Both the position numbers and the translations under genes were made by a program. From assembly GCA_005800795.1 (NCBI GenBank), contig SYEN01000441.1:1-5393 (forward strand): a stretch of 5,393 nucleotides of DNA, in the 5' to 3' direction. The notes beneath the pieces are model-generated. The model was not told where the DNA came from. It was given only the letters and a program-made list of their open reading frames with translations, and ran no database searches. Positions 1 through 5,393 of this stretch are shown here, in pieces. Source of the DNA: Burkholderiales bacterium. GTDB lineage: Bacteria; Pseudomonadota; Gammaproteobacteria; Burkholderiales; SG8-41. Positions within the stretch are counted from its first letter, which is position 1, and the number at the start of each line of letters is the position of its first letter.

Positions 1-1680
1 ACCGGCGGCGGCGATGCGGCGTACGACATTGATTTCCCCGCGCGCGATCACATCCTTGTTGATCAGTTGCGCAAAAAAGGCGCGATCATTTTCGCCAAGG
101 CCGTGAACACGGAATATAACGGTCGTGCCGGCGATCCCGGCGGGCGCAATGCGCCCAACAAAGTGTTGCCCTCCACACTCGGCTATCAGCGCGCCACCTG
201 GGGCGGCAATCCGTCGAACCCATACGACACCACGCGCGCGGCGTCGCTCGGCTCCAGTTCCGGCTCGGCGTTGTCGGTGAGCACCAACATGGTGATGGCG
301 AGTCTGGGTGAAGAAACGCGCGCCTCGTGCCGGGGGCCGTCAAATCACAACTCGGTGGCGCTGATCCTGCCGCACAAGGCGATGCTGGGGTTTGACGGCG
401 GCGCCATCGGCGCGGACATTTATTGCGACCGCAGCGGCATTCATGCGCGCACGCTGCACGACTGCGCAAAAATACTCGACGCGTTGAAAGACTCCGGCAA
501 GCCGGCGGGCAGCGAATACTACGACTCACGCGACATCTACACCACCGTGCCGCGCTCTGCCGTGCTGGCCAACTACGCAATACACACGCAGCCCTCCGGC
601 AATCTCAAGGGCATGCGTGTGGGCGTAATCCGCGAGTCGATGGCCTCGCCGTCGGATGACAAATCCGCTGAACCCATCGCCACCGCCGCCGCACGGGAAA
701 TCAAAATGGTGCTCGCAGGCAAACTCGGTGCGACATTGGTGGAATCGTCGCATCGCTACTGGCAGCGCGATACGGATTGCGAATTGATGAAAGTCGATTT
801 CCGCACAGCGCTGGCGCGTCTGGTACCGGTATTCATGCCCGACATACTGTTTCGCCTCGGCAAGGACGGACAGCCAGTGTTCAAGGAATTTGCCGCGGCT
901 ATTGCGCCCACCGAGTTCGCGCCGGGTAAAGTTTTTGGCACCGGCACGATGAAGCCCATCGATTATTTGATTGAACTCGCTGACGGCCGCATCGAGCCGC
1001 CGGTGAATTTTGACATCGGCACGGTGCAGGATCAAATCCTCGCGAATATGTTCCGCTTTCACATCCCGCAGTATTTGAAACGCCGTGCCGTGGACTGGAA
1101 AGCACGCGGATTTAGTGAAACGCTGGATGATTTCGCCAAGCTCAACGCACGCTCCAAGTTTTGGGGTGACGACGGCCGTGCGGCCTTCAAAAACTGGGAG
1201 GAAACCAGCGACCCGCGCAATCCGCTTGGCGGGCGCCAGGGTGTCGACGAGCGCATCATGCTGCGCGAACTGCTGCGGCGCGTGGATATGATGGTGATCC
1301 ACGAAAATAATCTCGATTGTCTGGTGCGGCTGCATACCGTGTATCCGCCGGCCATCATCGGCGGCGCACATCAGCCGGCTTACCCCGGCAATTCGCGGCC
1401 CGAAACCACCTATGGCCCCAACGCGGGATTGACCGAAGTGCTGATTCCGGCTGGTTATGTGGACGTGGCCTATGACCCCGTGTTCAAGTTAAGCGCCGAC
1501 GGCAAGCGATATGAAAATGTTGCCTCCGACAAACCGACGCGGCTGGCCGCGCCTGGGCTACCATTCTCGCTGGTGTTCCGCGCTGAGCCTGGCAAGGAAG
1601 ATGTGATACTGAAGGTGGCTTCGGCTTACGAGGCGGCGTCAAAACGCCGCGTGCCGCCACCGGCTTTTGGGCCGCTGTAG
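1..1680 (+). CDS. Amidase-signature family hydrolase, 5'-truncated by the window edge
   Basis: Probable amidohydrolase of the amidase signature (AS) family, which cleaves C-N amide bonds with a Ser-cisSer-Lys triad. The frame is open from base 1 (559 codons visible), and the TTG at 67 is internal, not a real start. Visible: the segment after the catalytic-Lys region (FAKAVNTEYN, codons 31-40, equivalent to GKTNxxEFA), the Ser-rich motif LGSSSGSA (codons 83-90), and GEETRASCRGP (codons 103-113) in place of GTDTGGSIRIP. Ser at codon 85 (253-255) and Ser at codon 109 (325-327) are 24 residues apart, the spacing of cis-Ser and nucleophile in FAAH and GatA. The catalytic Lys should lie upstream, outside the window. 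The C-terminus (IPAGYVDVAYDP, then AYEAASKRRVPPP) fits the AS fold. Odd: the Gly-Gly before the nucleophile is replaced by Arg-Ala, and about 20 extra residues precede the Ser motif. The substrate is unknown. GatA is unlikely because the motifs diverge and no gatB/gatC is seen. Confidence 0.9.
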   Translation, partial: TGGGDAAYDIDFPARDHILVDQLRKKGAIIFAKAVNTEYNGRAGDPGGRNAPNKVLPSTLGYQRATWGGNPSNPYDTTRAASLGSSSGSALSVSTNMVMASLGEETRASCRGPSNHNSVALILPHKAMLGFDGGAIGADIYCDRSGIHARTLHDCAKILDALKDSGKPAGSEYYDSRDIYTTVPRSAVLANYAIHTQPSGNLKGMRVGVIRESMASPSDDKSAEPIATAAAREIKMVLAGKLGATLVESSHRYWQRDTDCELMKVDFRTALARLVPVFMPDILFRLGKDGQPVFKEFAAAIAPTEFAPGKVFGTGTMKPIDYLIELADGRIEPPVNFDIGTVQDQILANMFRFHIPQYLKRRAVDWKARGFSETLDDFAKLNARSKFWGDDGRAAFKNWEETSDPRNPLGGRQGVDERIMLRELLRRVDMMVIHENNLDCLVRLHTVYPPAIIGGAHQPAYPGNSRPETTYGPNAGLTEVLIPAGYVDVAYDPVFKLSADGKRYENVASDKPTRLAAPGLPFSLVFRAEPGKEDVILKVASAYEAASKRRVPPPAFGPL

Positions 1681-1744
1681 TCGGCAAACTGCGTGCGAAC
1701 CATGCCGTGGCGATGGGGTCACACCCGGCACAGAACGTGATAAC

Positions 1745-1748
1745 AGGA
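1745..1748 (+). promoter_or_regulatory. Ribosome binding site for the beta-barrel gene
   Basis: AGGA lies 9 bases before the ATG at 1758. It decides the start: the in-frame GTG at 1707 would add 17 residues ahead of a clean signal peptide and has no comparable Shine-Dalgarno sequence. This is the only recognisable ribosome binding site in the three-gene cassette. Confidence 0.6.
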
Positions 1749-1757
1749 TGCCCATTG

Positions 1758-2393
1758 ATGCTACGCGTTGCCGCCACACTGCTCGTAGCCACCCAGGGCC
1801 TTGCCCAGGCAGGCCCCATGGGCTTCAAAGATTCCTGGATGGCGATGGGCGACCTGAGCCCAAACTGGCGCGAGGTATGGGTGAACTACGCACTAACCTC
1901 GCGGGACGCGGTCGGAGGCGGCTTACTGTATATGCGTTCCGATGACAAAACCAAGTCCCGCATGCTGACCGAGGCGACCTACACGCGGCTGCTTAAGCGC
2001 TGGAATACCAAGGAGTCGCAGGCCAATGTGTGGTTGCTCGGCGGCATCGGCGCGGTGGAAGGCAACGATTTCTCCGGTAGCAAGTTAATGTGGTCGCCGG
2101 GCGTGCAGCTCGATTACGAAACCACACGCATTTATGTTTCTGCCACCACGAGGCTGTTTCGCGCCAGCGGCCTCAATCACGATTACGCGTCAGTGCGCGC
2201 CGGGTTCTCGTTTTTCGAGGCCGACTACGACGAAACGCAGCCGTGGTTCATCGTCGAGGCGAGACGCATGCGCGGACTATCCGATAAACTGGAAATCACC
2301 CCCATGCTGCGGCTGATCAACAAAGGCTATTTCATCGAAGCGGGCGTCAACAACTCGCGCCAGTGGCGGTTTAATTTCATGTATATTTTTTGA
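1758..2393 (+). CDS. Exported protein, predicted outer-membrane beta-barrel; first gene of metal cassette
   Basis: 211-residue protein with a Sec signal peptide (MLRVAATLLVATQGLAQA, likely cut after Ala18). The mature part has no transmembrane helix. It is built of about ten short stretches alternating hydrophobic and polar residues, such as VWVNYAL, GGGLLYMR, NVWLLGGIGAV, RIYVSATTRLF, SVRAGFSFF, WFIVEARR, FIEAGVNN. It ends in WRFNFMYIF, with aromatic residues and a C-terminal Phe as recognised by the BAM machinery. This supports a small outer-membrane beta-barrel. I recognise no named family and assign no function from the protein alone. The mature part has no Cys; Met residues cluster near the N-terminus (MGF, WMAMGD). 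The stop overlaps the ATG of the MerP-like gene by one base, so the two are almost certainly co-translated, which implies a role in metal passage or binding at the outer membrane (inference). Start chosen by RBS and signal peptide. A soluble periplasmic beta-protein is the alternative. Confidence 0.82.
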   Translation: MLRVAATLLVATQGLAQAGPMGFKDSWMAMGDLSPNWREVWVNYALTSRDAVGGGLLYMRSDDKTKSRMLTEATYTRLLKRWNTKESQANVWLLGGIGAVEGNDFSGSKLMWSPGVQLDYETTRIYVSATTRLFRASGLNHDYASVRAGFSFFEADYDETQPWFIVEARRMRGLSDKLEITPMLRLINKGYFIEAGVNNSRQWRFNFMYIF

Positions 2394-2395
2394 TG
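2391..2395 (+). other. Stop/start overlap TGATG (translational coupling)
   Basis: The TGA of the barrel gene (2391-2393) shares its A with the ATG of the HMA gene (2393-2395). The preceding bases (AT-rich, ending in a T run) contain no Shine-Dalgarno sequence, so initiation probably depends on ribosomes terminating the upstream gene. The in-frame TTG at 2390 is a poorer start. Confidence 0.7.
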
Positions 2396-2743
2396 AAAAC
2401 TTTCCATATAAAACAAATACTTACGATATGTCTTGCAGGGCTGGCCGTGATCAGCGGCATAGCGCAGGCCGCGATCCAGACCATCAAGGTCGAAGTCAAC
2501 GGCATGGTGTGCGCGTTCTGCGCGCAGGGCATCGAGAAAAAAATGCGCTCGCTGACGCAAACACAGGACGTCTATGTCGATTTAAAAAACAAGGTCGTTG
2601 CGGTGCAACTGAAAGATGGGCAAAAACTGTCACACGACACGGTAAAGGATTTGATCAAGGACGCCGGTTACGACGTCACCAAAATCGAGACCGTCGGCGA
2701 CAGCGCGCAGCAAATCAGGGCAACGACACGCGCACGCAAGTAA
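2393..2743 (+). CDS. Periplasmic heavy-metal-associated (HMA) domain protein, MerP-like
   Basis: 116-residue single-domain metallochaperone-like protein. Residues 1-26 form a Sec signal peptide (basic start MKTFHIK, hydrophobic core LTICLAGLAVISGI, cleavage near AQA|AIQ). An HMA ferredoxin-like domain follows from about residue 28: IKVEVNGMVCAFCAQGIEKKM, with metal-binding Cys40 and Cys43 in M-x-C-x-x-C, then the V-Y-V-D-L strand, the KVVAVQLKDG strand and a final helix with DAGYDV (about residues 87-92), typical of the fold. A basic tail (TTRARK) extends beyond the domain. MerP, the periplasmic Hg(II) carrier, has the same architecture but is about 91 residues; Cu chaperones share the motif, so the ion is uncertain. 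Overlaps of one base on both sides place it in the middle of a three-gene cassette, and the next gene encodes a MerT-like membrane protein that would be its natural partner. Cys13 lies in the signal core without a lipobox, so it is not a lipoprotein. Confidence 0.9.
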   Translation: MKTFHIKQILTICLAGLAVISGIAQAAIQTIKVEVNGMVCAFCAQGIEKKMRSLTQTQDVYVDLKNKVVAVQLKDGQKLSHDTVKDLIKDAGYDVTKIETVGDSAQQIRATTRARK

Positions 2744-2745
2744 TG
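2741..2745 (+). other. Stop/start overlap TAATG (translational coupling)
   Basis: The TAA of the HMA gene (2741-2743) shares its last A with the ATG of the MerT-like gene (2743-2745). No clear Shine-Dalgarno sequence precedes it. The frame of the third gene stays open upstream, but that extension is only the shadow of the HMA gene. Confidence 0.7.
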
Positions 2746-3123
2746 GATGGGTTCACACAAGGCAAACTCGCCGCGCTGCTGTCGCTCTTCACCAGCAGCG
2801 GCACGTTGGTTTGCTGCGCGTTGCCGGCGTTGCTGGTCACGCTGGGCGCGGGCGCGGCGTTGTCGTCGCTGGTCGCTGTCGTGCCACAACTGGTATGGCT
2901 ATCCGAGCATAAAGAAAATGTATTCGCCGCTGCCGCGTTGATGCTGGCGGTAGCGGGATACCTGCAATGGCGCACCCGCACGCTGCCCTGCCCCGCCGAC
3001 CCCGCACTGGCGGCGGCATGCACCCGCACAAGGAAAATCTCTCTCGGAACTTACTTCGCTTCGCTGGCGATTTTTCTTGCTGGCGGCTTTTTTGCGTTTA
3101 TCTTGCCGCTACTGAGCAACTAA
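2743..3123 (+). CDS. Small inner-membrane protein with paired cysteines, MerT-like
   Basis: 126-residue integral membrane protein with three predicted helices: about 20-50, 58-76 and 101-123. Helix 1 carries a vicinal Cys24-Cys25 pair followed by a Pro and a Gly-rich stretch (VCCALPALLVTLGAGAAL). The loop between helices 2 and 3 carries Cys83 and Cys93 in CPADPALAAAC; helix 3 ends in FFAFILPLL. This repeats the plan of the mercury importer MerT (about 116 residues): a Cys-Cys pair in helix 1, two more Cys in the helix 2-3 loop, and a Pro near the end of helix 3. The helix 1 pattern also resembles MerC and MerF. The loop Cys are ten apart rather than six as in MerT, so it is a relative, not an orthologue. 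Its coupling to a MerP-like gene supports transfer of a thiophilic metal across the inner membrane (inference). No merA or merR is visible. The start is the ATG in the TAATG overlap. Confidence 0.82.
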   Translation: MDGFTQGKLAALLSLFTSSGTLVCCALPALLVTLGAGAALSSLVAVVPQLVWLSEHKENVFAAAALMLAVAGYLQWRTRTLPCPADPALAAACTRTRKISLGTYFASLAIFLAGGFFAFILPLLSN

Positions 3124-3137
3124 CCCACAGGCGGGCA

Positions 3138-4109
3138 TCAATCTGGCTTCGCCCCCGACACCTTCACTGCCTTGCCCCAGCGTACGATTTCGTCGCGGAT
3201 GAATTTCTCAAATTGCGCCGGCGTGGTCGCGGCAATTTCCACGCCTTGGCCCTCCAGCCGCTCGCGAACGTCCGGCAGCGCGAGCAGGCGCACCACGTCC
3301 GTGTGCAACTTTGCCACGATCGGCTTAGGCGTCGCTGACGGCACCACTACGCCCCACCAACCGGTGGCGTGATAGTCTGCGTAACCCGCCTCGGCAATAG
3401 TCGGCACATCGGGCGCGGTTCTGGAGCGCACGTTGCCGGTTAGCGCAATCGCGCGCAGGCGCCCAGCCTTGACCTGCCCGCCCACCGCCACCAGAGTACC
3501 GAAGGTGCAGCTTACCTGCCCGGACATCACGTCGGTGATGCCCGGCGCGAGGCCTTTGTAAGGAATATGCTGCATCTCAATGCCCGTACTCACCTTGAGC
3601 AGTTCGCCCATCAAGTGCGCAGAGCCGCCGCTGCCCGTCGAGGCATAAGATAGCGACCCGGGCTTGGCCCTGGCCAGCGCCACCAGTTCCTTGATATTTT
3701 TCACCGGCAACTGCGGCGCGCACACCATCAGGTACGGCGCCGAGCCGATCTGCGTCACCGGTGCAAAATCCCGCACGGAGTCGTACGGCAATTTTGGATA
3801 CAGCGACACATTGATTGCGAATGCCGTAGGCACCAGTAGCAGCGTGTGGCCATCTGGATTGGATTTCGCGACCAAATCGGTGCCAATCAAAGTACCGCCA
3901 CCGGGCCGGTTATCCACCACCACCTGTTTACCCCAGGCATCGGTCAACTTTTGTGCCGTGAGCCGCGCGATAAAATCGTTGATTGCGCCCGGTGTATACG
4001 GGACGATGAAGCGTACGGCGCGGGTTGGGAACTCTGCCGCACCCGCAGCAATCACCGGACTCGCTAATAGCGCCCAAGCGCAGCCCAAAAAATTCAAGAA
4101 TAATTTCAT
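3138..4109 (-). CDS. Bug-family (TTT) periplasmic substrate-binding protein
   Basis: 323-residue receptor of the Bug/TctC family, which captures small carboxylated solutes in the periplasm for tripartite tricarboxylate transporters. Residues 1-25 form a signal peptide (MKLFLNFLGCAWALLASPVIAAG), then EFPTRAVRFIVPYTPG, the usual mature start. Family signatures: QVVVDNRPGGG (62-72), NPDGHTLLLVPT (84-95), KPGSLSYASTGSGG (149-162), IPYKGLAPGITDVMSGQV (182-199), DVPTIAEAGYADYHATGWWG (234-253). The length is normal for the family. The ligand-binding loop after PYTPG reads AINDFIARL where PTDxxARL is common, so the ligand cannot be guessed. Start: the ATG at 4109 begins the signal peptide; an ATG at 4178 would add 23 unlikely residues. 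The Shine-Dalgarno sequence is weak (GAAAG about 13 bases upstream). No tctA/tctB genes are near, so it is an orphan receptor. It converges on the metal cassette across 14 bp without a visible terminator. Confidence 0.95.
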   Translation of the reverse strand: MKLFLNFLGCAWALLASPVIAAGAAEFPTRAVRFIVPYTPGAINDFIARLTAQKLTDAWGKQVVVDNRPGGGTLIGTDLVAKSNPDGHTLLLVPTAFAINVSLYPKLPYDSVRDFAPVTQIGSAPYLMVCAPQLPVKNIKELVALARAKPGSLSYASTGSGGSAHLMGELLKVSTGIEMQHIPYKGLAPGITDVMSGQVSCTFGTLVAVGGQVKAGRLRAIALTGNVRSRTAPDVPTIAEAGYADYHATGWWGVVVPSATPKPIVAKLHTDVVRLLALPDVRERLEGQGVEIAATTPAQFEKFIRDEIVRWGKAVKVSGAKPD

Positions 4110-4321
4110 GAGTCGGTTATCACTTTCAACAACATAGTTTCTTTGGTGGGCATCTGTGTTGCAGGATTGTCCGATCACATTCTCCCACGCCTTGAGGGGT
4201 TACAACATAATCTGATATCCTTTGCTGAGCGTCCACCCGTCATGCACAGTTACACCTGCGCCAATCCCAGATAGCGGCTACCCACTGGCGCGTTTGCCTC
4301 AACCTGGATAACACCAGAAAG
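4110..4321. other. Divergent intergenic region
   Basis: 212 bp between the divergent starts of the Bug receptor (-) and the methyltransferase (+), so it should hold promoters for both. It is visibly more AT-rich than the flanking genes. I found one weak sigma70-like candidate on the plus strand and no convincing minus-strand promoter, inverted-repeat operator, riboswitch or RNA gene. Confidence 0.6.
4192..4221 (+). promoter_or_regulatory. Weak sigma70-like promoter candidate for the methyltransferase gene
   Basis: TTGAGG (4192-4197) and TATCCT (4216-4221) with an 18-bp spacer each match four of six consensus bases. An AT-rich patch lies between them. This would leave a leader of about 95 bases before the ATG at 4322. 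The match is poor enough to arise by chance. Confidence 0.2.
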
Positions 4322-5236
4322 ATGCCTGAAATGCCAATATCGCCGCGCGCAATGTCACTCACTGAATCGGTCCTGTCCCTACTCCTCCGGGCGCTACCGA
4401 TCAAGCATGGCCGTCATCGGCTGCTGGACAAGATACGAAATCAGCCATGGCCACAAGCCACGCAGTTGGTGCGGATGAACTATCGTGGTCACGATCTGAA
4501 CATGCTAAGCGACGATCTTGTAGGCTGGCATTTCCTTATCCTGAAGAACTTTGATCCGGAGGTCGCGGAAGTGCTGTGTGCTGCTGCGGTCGGCACTGCC
4601 AACTGCGTGTTTTGGGACATTGGCGCGAACAAGGGTGCGTGTTCCTATGCAATCGCGTCGACGCTGCCGCATTGCAGGGTCGTGTTGGTCGAGCCGCAAA
4701 CCTCACTGACTGATCTGCTGAAACACAATATGGCATTACTTGCACCAGACCGCCACGAGGTTTACACGGTGGGTCTGGGTACCGAGCCAGGCGAATTCAA
4801 ACTCGCTATTCCGGAATCAAACAAGGGCGGTGCTAGTTTGGTGTTCGATCCACGTCACAGCAAGTTGCCCACGGTAAATGTGCGTGTCGAAACGGCGCAA
4901 AAGGTCGCCGAGAGCAGCCAATTCGGCTGGCCTACGTTGATAAAAATGGACGTTGAAGGATTCGAACCCATCGTGTTTCAGTCGTTGAAACCGGCGCTCG
5001 AAGCCCGCACCTGCGAGGCCATCATCTTCGAGAATCACGCCAGTCAGACTGAGGCTTTCGCCAAGATAAAAGGACTGGTCGAGCCGCATGGCTACCGGAT
5101 GTTTGCCATTACCAAGACCGTGTTTTCCACCCGTCTAGTGCCATGCGAATCGCTGGTGAAGTCCGCGACCGACTATGCCTGCCTGCGCGACGACATTGTC
5201 GGCAGGGCCGGTCTGTGTGAGTTGATTCGTCGATGA
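4322..5236 (+). CDS. FkbM-family SAM-dependent methyltransferase
   Basis: 304-residue class I methyltransferase, cytoplasmic, of the FkbM type, usually O-methylating sugars, polysaccharides or polyketides. Seen: SAM-binding motif I VFWDIGANKGACS (96-108), acidic motif II VVLVEPQ (120-126) that would hold the ribose hydroxyls, a YTVGLG stretch (148-153) where new side-chain contacts occur, and the FkbM signature LIKMDVEGFEPIVFQSL (206-222). About 95 residues precede the fold, beginning with a possible amphipathic helix (LTESVLSLLLRAL), and the region after 235 looks like a normal family ending. Start uncertain: AGAAAG (4316-4321) touches the ATG at 4322 but sits 9 bases before the in-frame ATG at 4331, which may be the true start; a third ATG is at 4352. 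No glycosyltransferase or polysaccharide genes are visible beside it, so the acceptor is unknown. A transposase remnant lies 24 bp downstream on the opposite strand. Confidence 0.92.
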   Translation: MPEMPISPRAMSLTESVLSLLLRALPIKHGRHRLLDKIRNQPWPQATQLVRMNYRGHDLNMLSDDLVGWHFLILKNFDPEVAEVLCAAAVGTANCVFWDIGANKGACSYAIASTLPHCRVVLVEPQTSLTDLLKHNMALLAPDRHEVYTVGLGTEPGEFKLAIPESNKGGASLVFDPRHSKLPTVNVRVETAQKVAESSQFGWPTLIKMDVEGFEPIVFQSLKPALEARTCEAIIFENHASQTEAFAKIKGLVEPHGYRMFAITKTVFSTRLVPCESLVKSATDYACLRDDIVGRAGLCELIRR

Positions 5237-5260
5237 GCGTATTGAGAAAATTATAGGTAA

Positions 5261-5393
5261 TTAGGGCGAAACGTAACCAAAGTAGAGTTTCAAGAAAAGC
5301 TTAAAAACGTTGTCGTTGCGGTGATTGTATCGGTATTCGATTTCCTTCAGATACATCGGGAAATAATACTTCGACACGCCGCGATAGTTGTAA
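5261..5393 (-). mobile_element. C-terminal part of an ISXO2/IS1595-like transposase, cut by the right window edge
   Basis: Reading the minus strand from 5392 gives 43 codons ending in TAA (5261-5263), entering from beyond the window. The translation contains RGVSKYYFPMYLKEIEYRY, then NHRNDNVFKLF and ends GYVSP. This is the typical tail of ISXO2-like (IS1595 family) DDE transposases, where a G-x-(H/S)-x-x-S-x-K-x-x-x-x-Y-L-x-E-x-x-x-R-x-N-x-R motif follows the last catalytic region. The catalytic residues themselves lie outside the window, so whether the element is intact cannot be told. The tail has no stops or frameshifts. The end of the element should lie near or just left of 5261, next to the methyltransferase stop; no terminal inverted repeat can be confirmed without the other end. 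Confidence 0.78.

Noticed and set aside
97..99. Lys in FAKAVNTEYN as the catalytic lysine of the amidase
   Set aside because: By motif order this Lys matches the one in the later GKTNxxEFA segment of AS enzymes. The catalytic Lys lies in an earlier (I/V)KD motif that falls before the window.
526..1371. Long minus-strand open frame (281 codons) opposite the amidase
   Set aside because: It is the antisense shadow of a clearly coding AS-family gene, is rich in His, Arg and Cys as expected of a shadow, and shows no recognisable domain.
1633..1650. Perfect 7-bp hairpin (GCGGCGT, CAAA loop, ACGCCGC) near the end of the amidase gene, possible terminator
   Set aside because: It lies within the coding sequence 30 bases before the stop and is not followed by a T run. 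In GC-rich coding DNA such stems are common.
1681..1757. Promoter or mer-type operator before the barrel gene
   Set aside because: No convincing -35/-10 pair and no MerR-like inverted repeat with a long spacer could be seen in these 77 bases.
2393..2470. HMA protein as a lipoprotein via Cys13
   Set aside because: The residues before Cys13 (LTI) do not form a lipobox, and the hydrophobic core continues past it to a normal AQA cleavage site.
2428..2742. Upstream extension of the MerT-like frame from 2428
   Set aside because: It overlaps the HMA gene fully and reads as low-complexity Arg/Gly-rich sequence. The ATG at 2743 in the TAATG overlap gives a compact MerT-sized membrane protein.
3664..4137. 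Plus-strand open frame (157 codons) opposite the Bug receptor
   Set aside because: It lies antisense to a strongly supported family member and has no domain or ribosome binding site of note.

Overview
The window is GC-rich, densely packed bacterial DNA. It suggests a Gram-negative proteobacterium, most likely a betaproteobacterium of Burkholderiales type. The grounds are an orphan tripartite-tricarboxylate (Bug-type) substrate-binding protein, which is greatly expanded in that group, exported proteins with Sec signal peptides, a predicted outer-membrane beta-barrel ending in Phe, and an amidase of a type I associate with the same bacteria. This assignment comes from family knowledge and was not tested by a search.

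Layout, left to right: (1) 1-1680 (+), an amidase-signature hydrolase cut by the left window edge. (2) 1758-3123 (+), three tightly coupled genes: a predicted outer-membrane beta-barrel, a periplasmic MerP-like heavy-metal-associated (HMA) protein, and a small three-helix MerT-like inner-membrane protein. Both junctions are one-base stop/start overlaps (TGATG, TAATG). (3) 3138-4109 (-), a Bug-family periplasmic solute receptor, convergent with the cassette and separated from it by 14 bp. (4) 4110-4321, a divergent intergenic region. (5) 4322-5236 (+), an FkbM-family SAM-dependent methyltransferase. (6) 5261-5393 (-), the C-terminal end of an ISXO2/IS1595-like transposase entering from the right edge. 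It is too short to show up in a normal ORF scan.

The most interesting unit is the three-gene cassette. Its predicted products sit in the outer membrane, the periplasm and the inner membrane, and two of them carry paired cysteines like those of the mercury carriers MerP and MerT. No mercuric reductase or MerR regulator is visible. I infer an envelope-spanning thiol-based handling system for a soft metal (Cu, Hg or similar). The metal and the direction of transport cannot be read from the sequence. The amidase, Bug receptor and methyltransferase look like independent single genes and share no evident pathway. The transposase remnant shows that the right end borders a mobile element.
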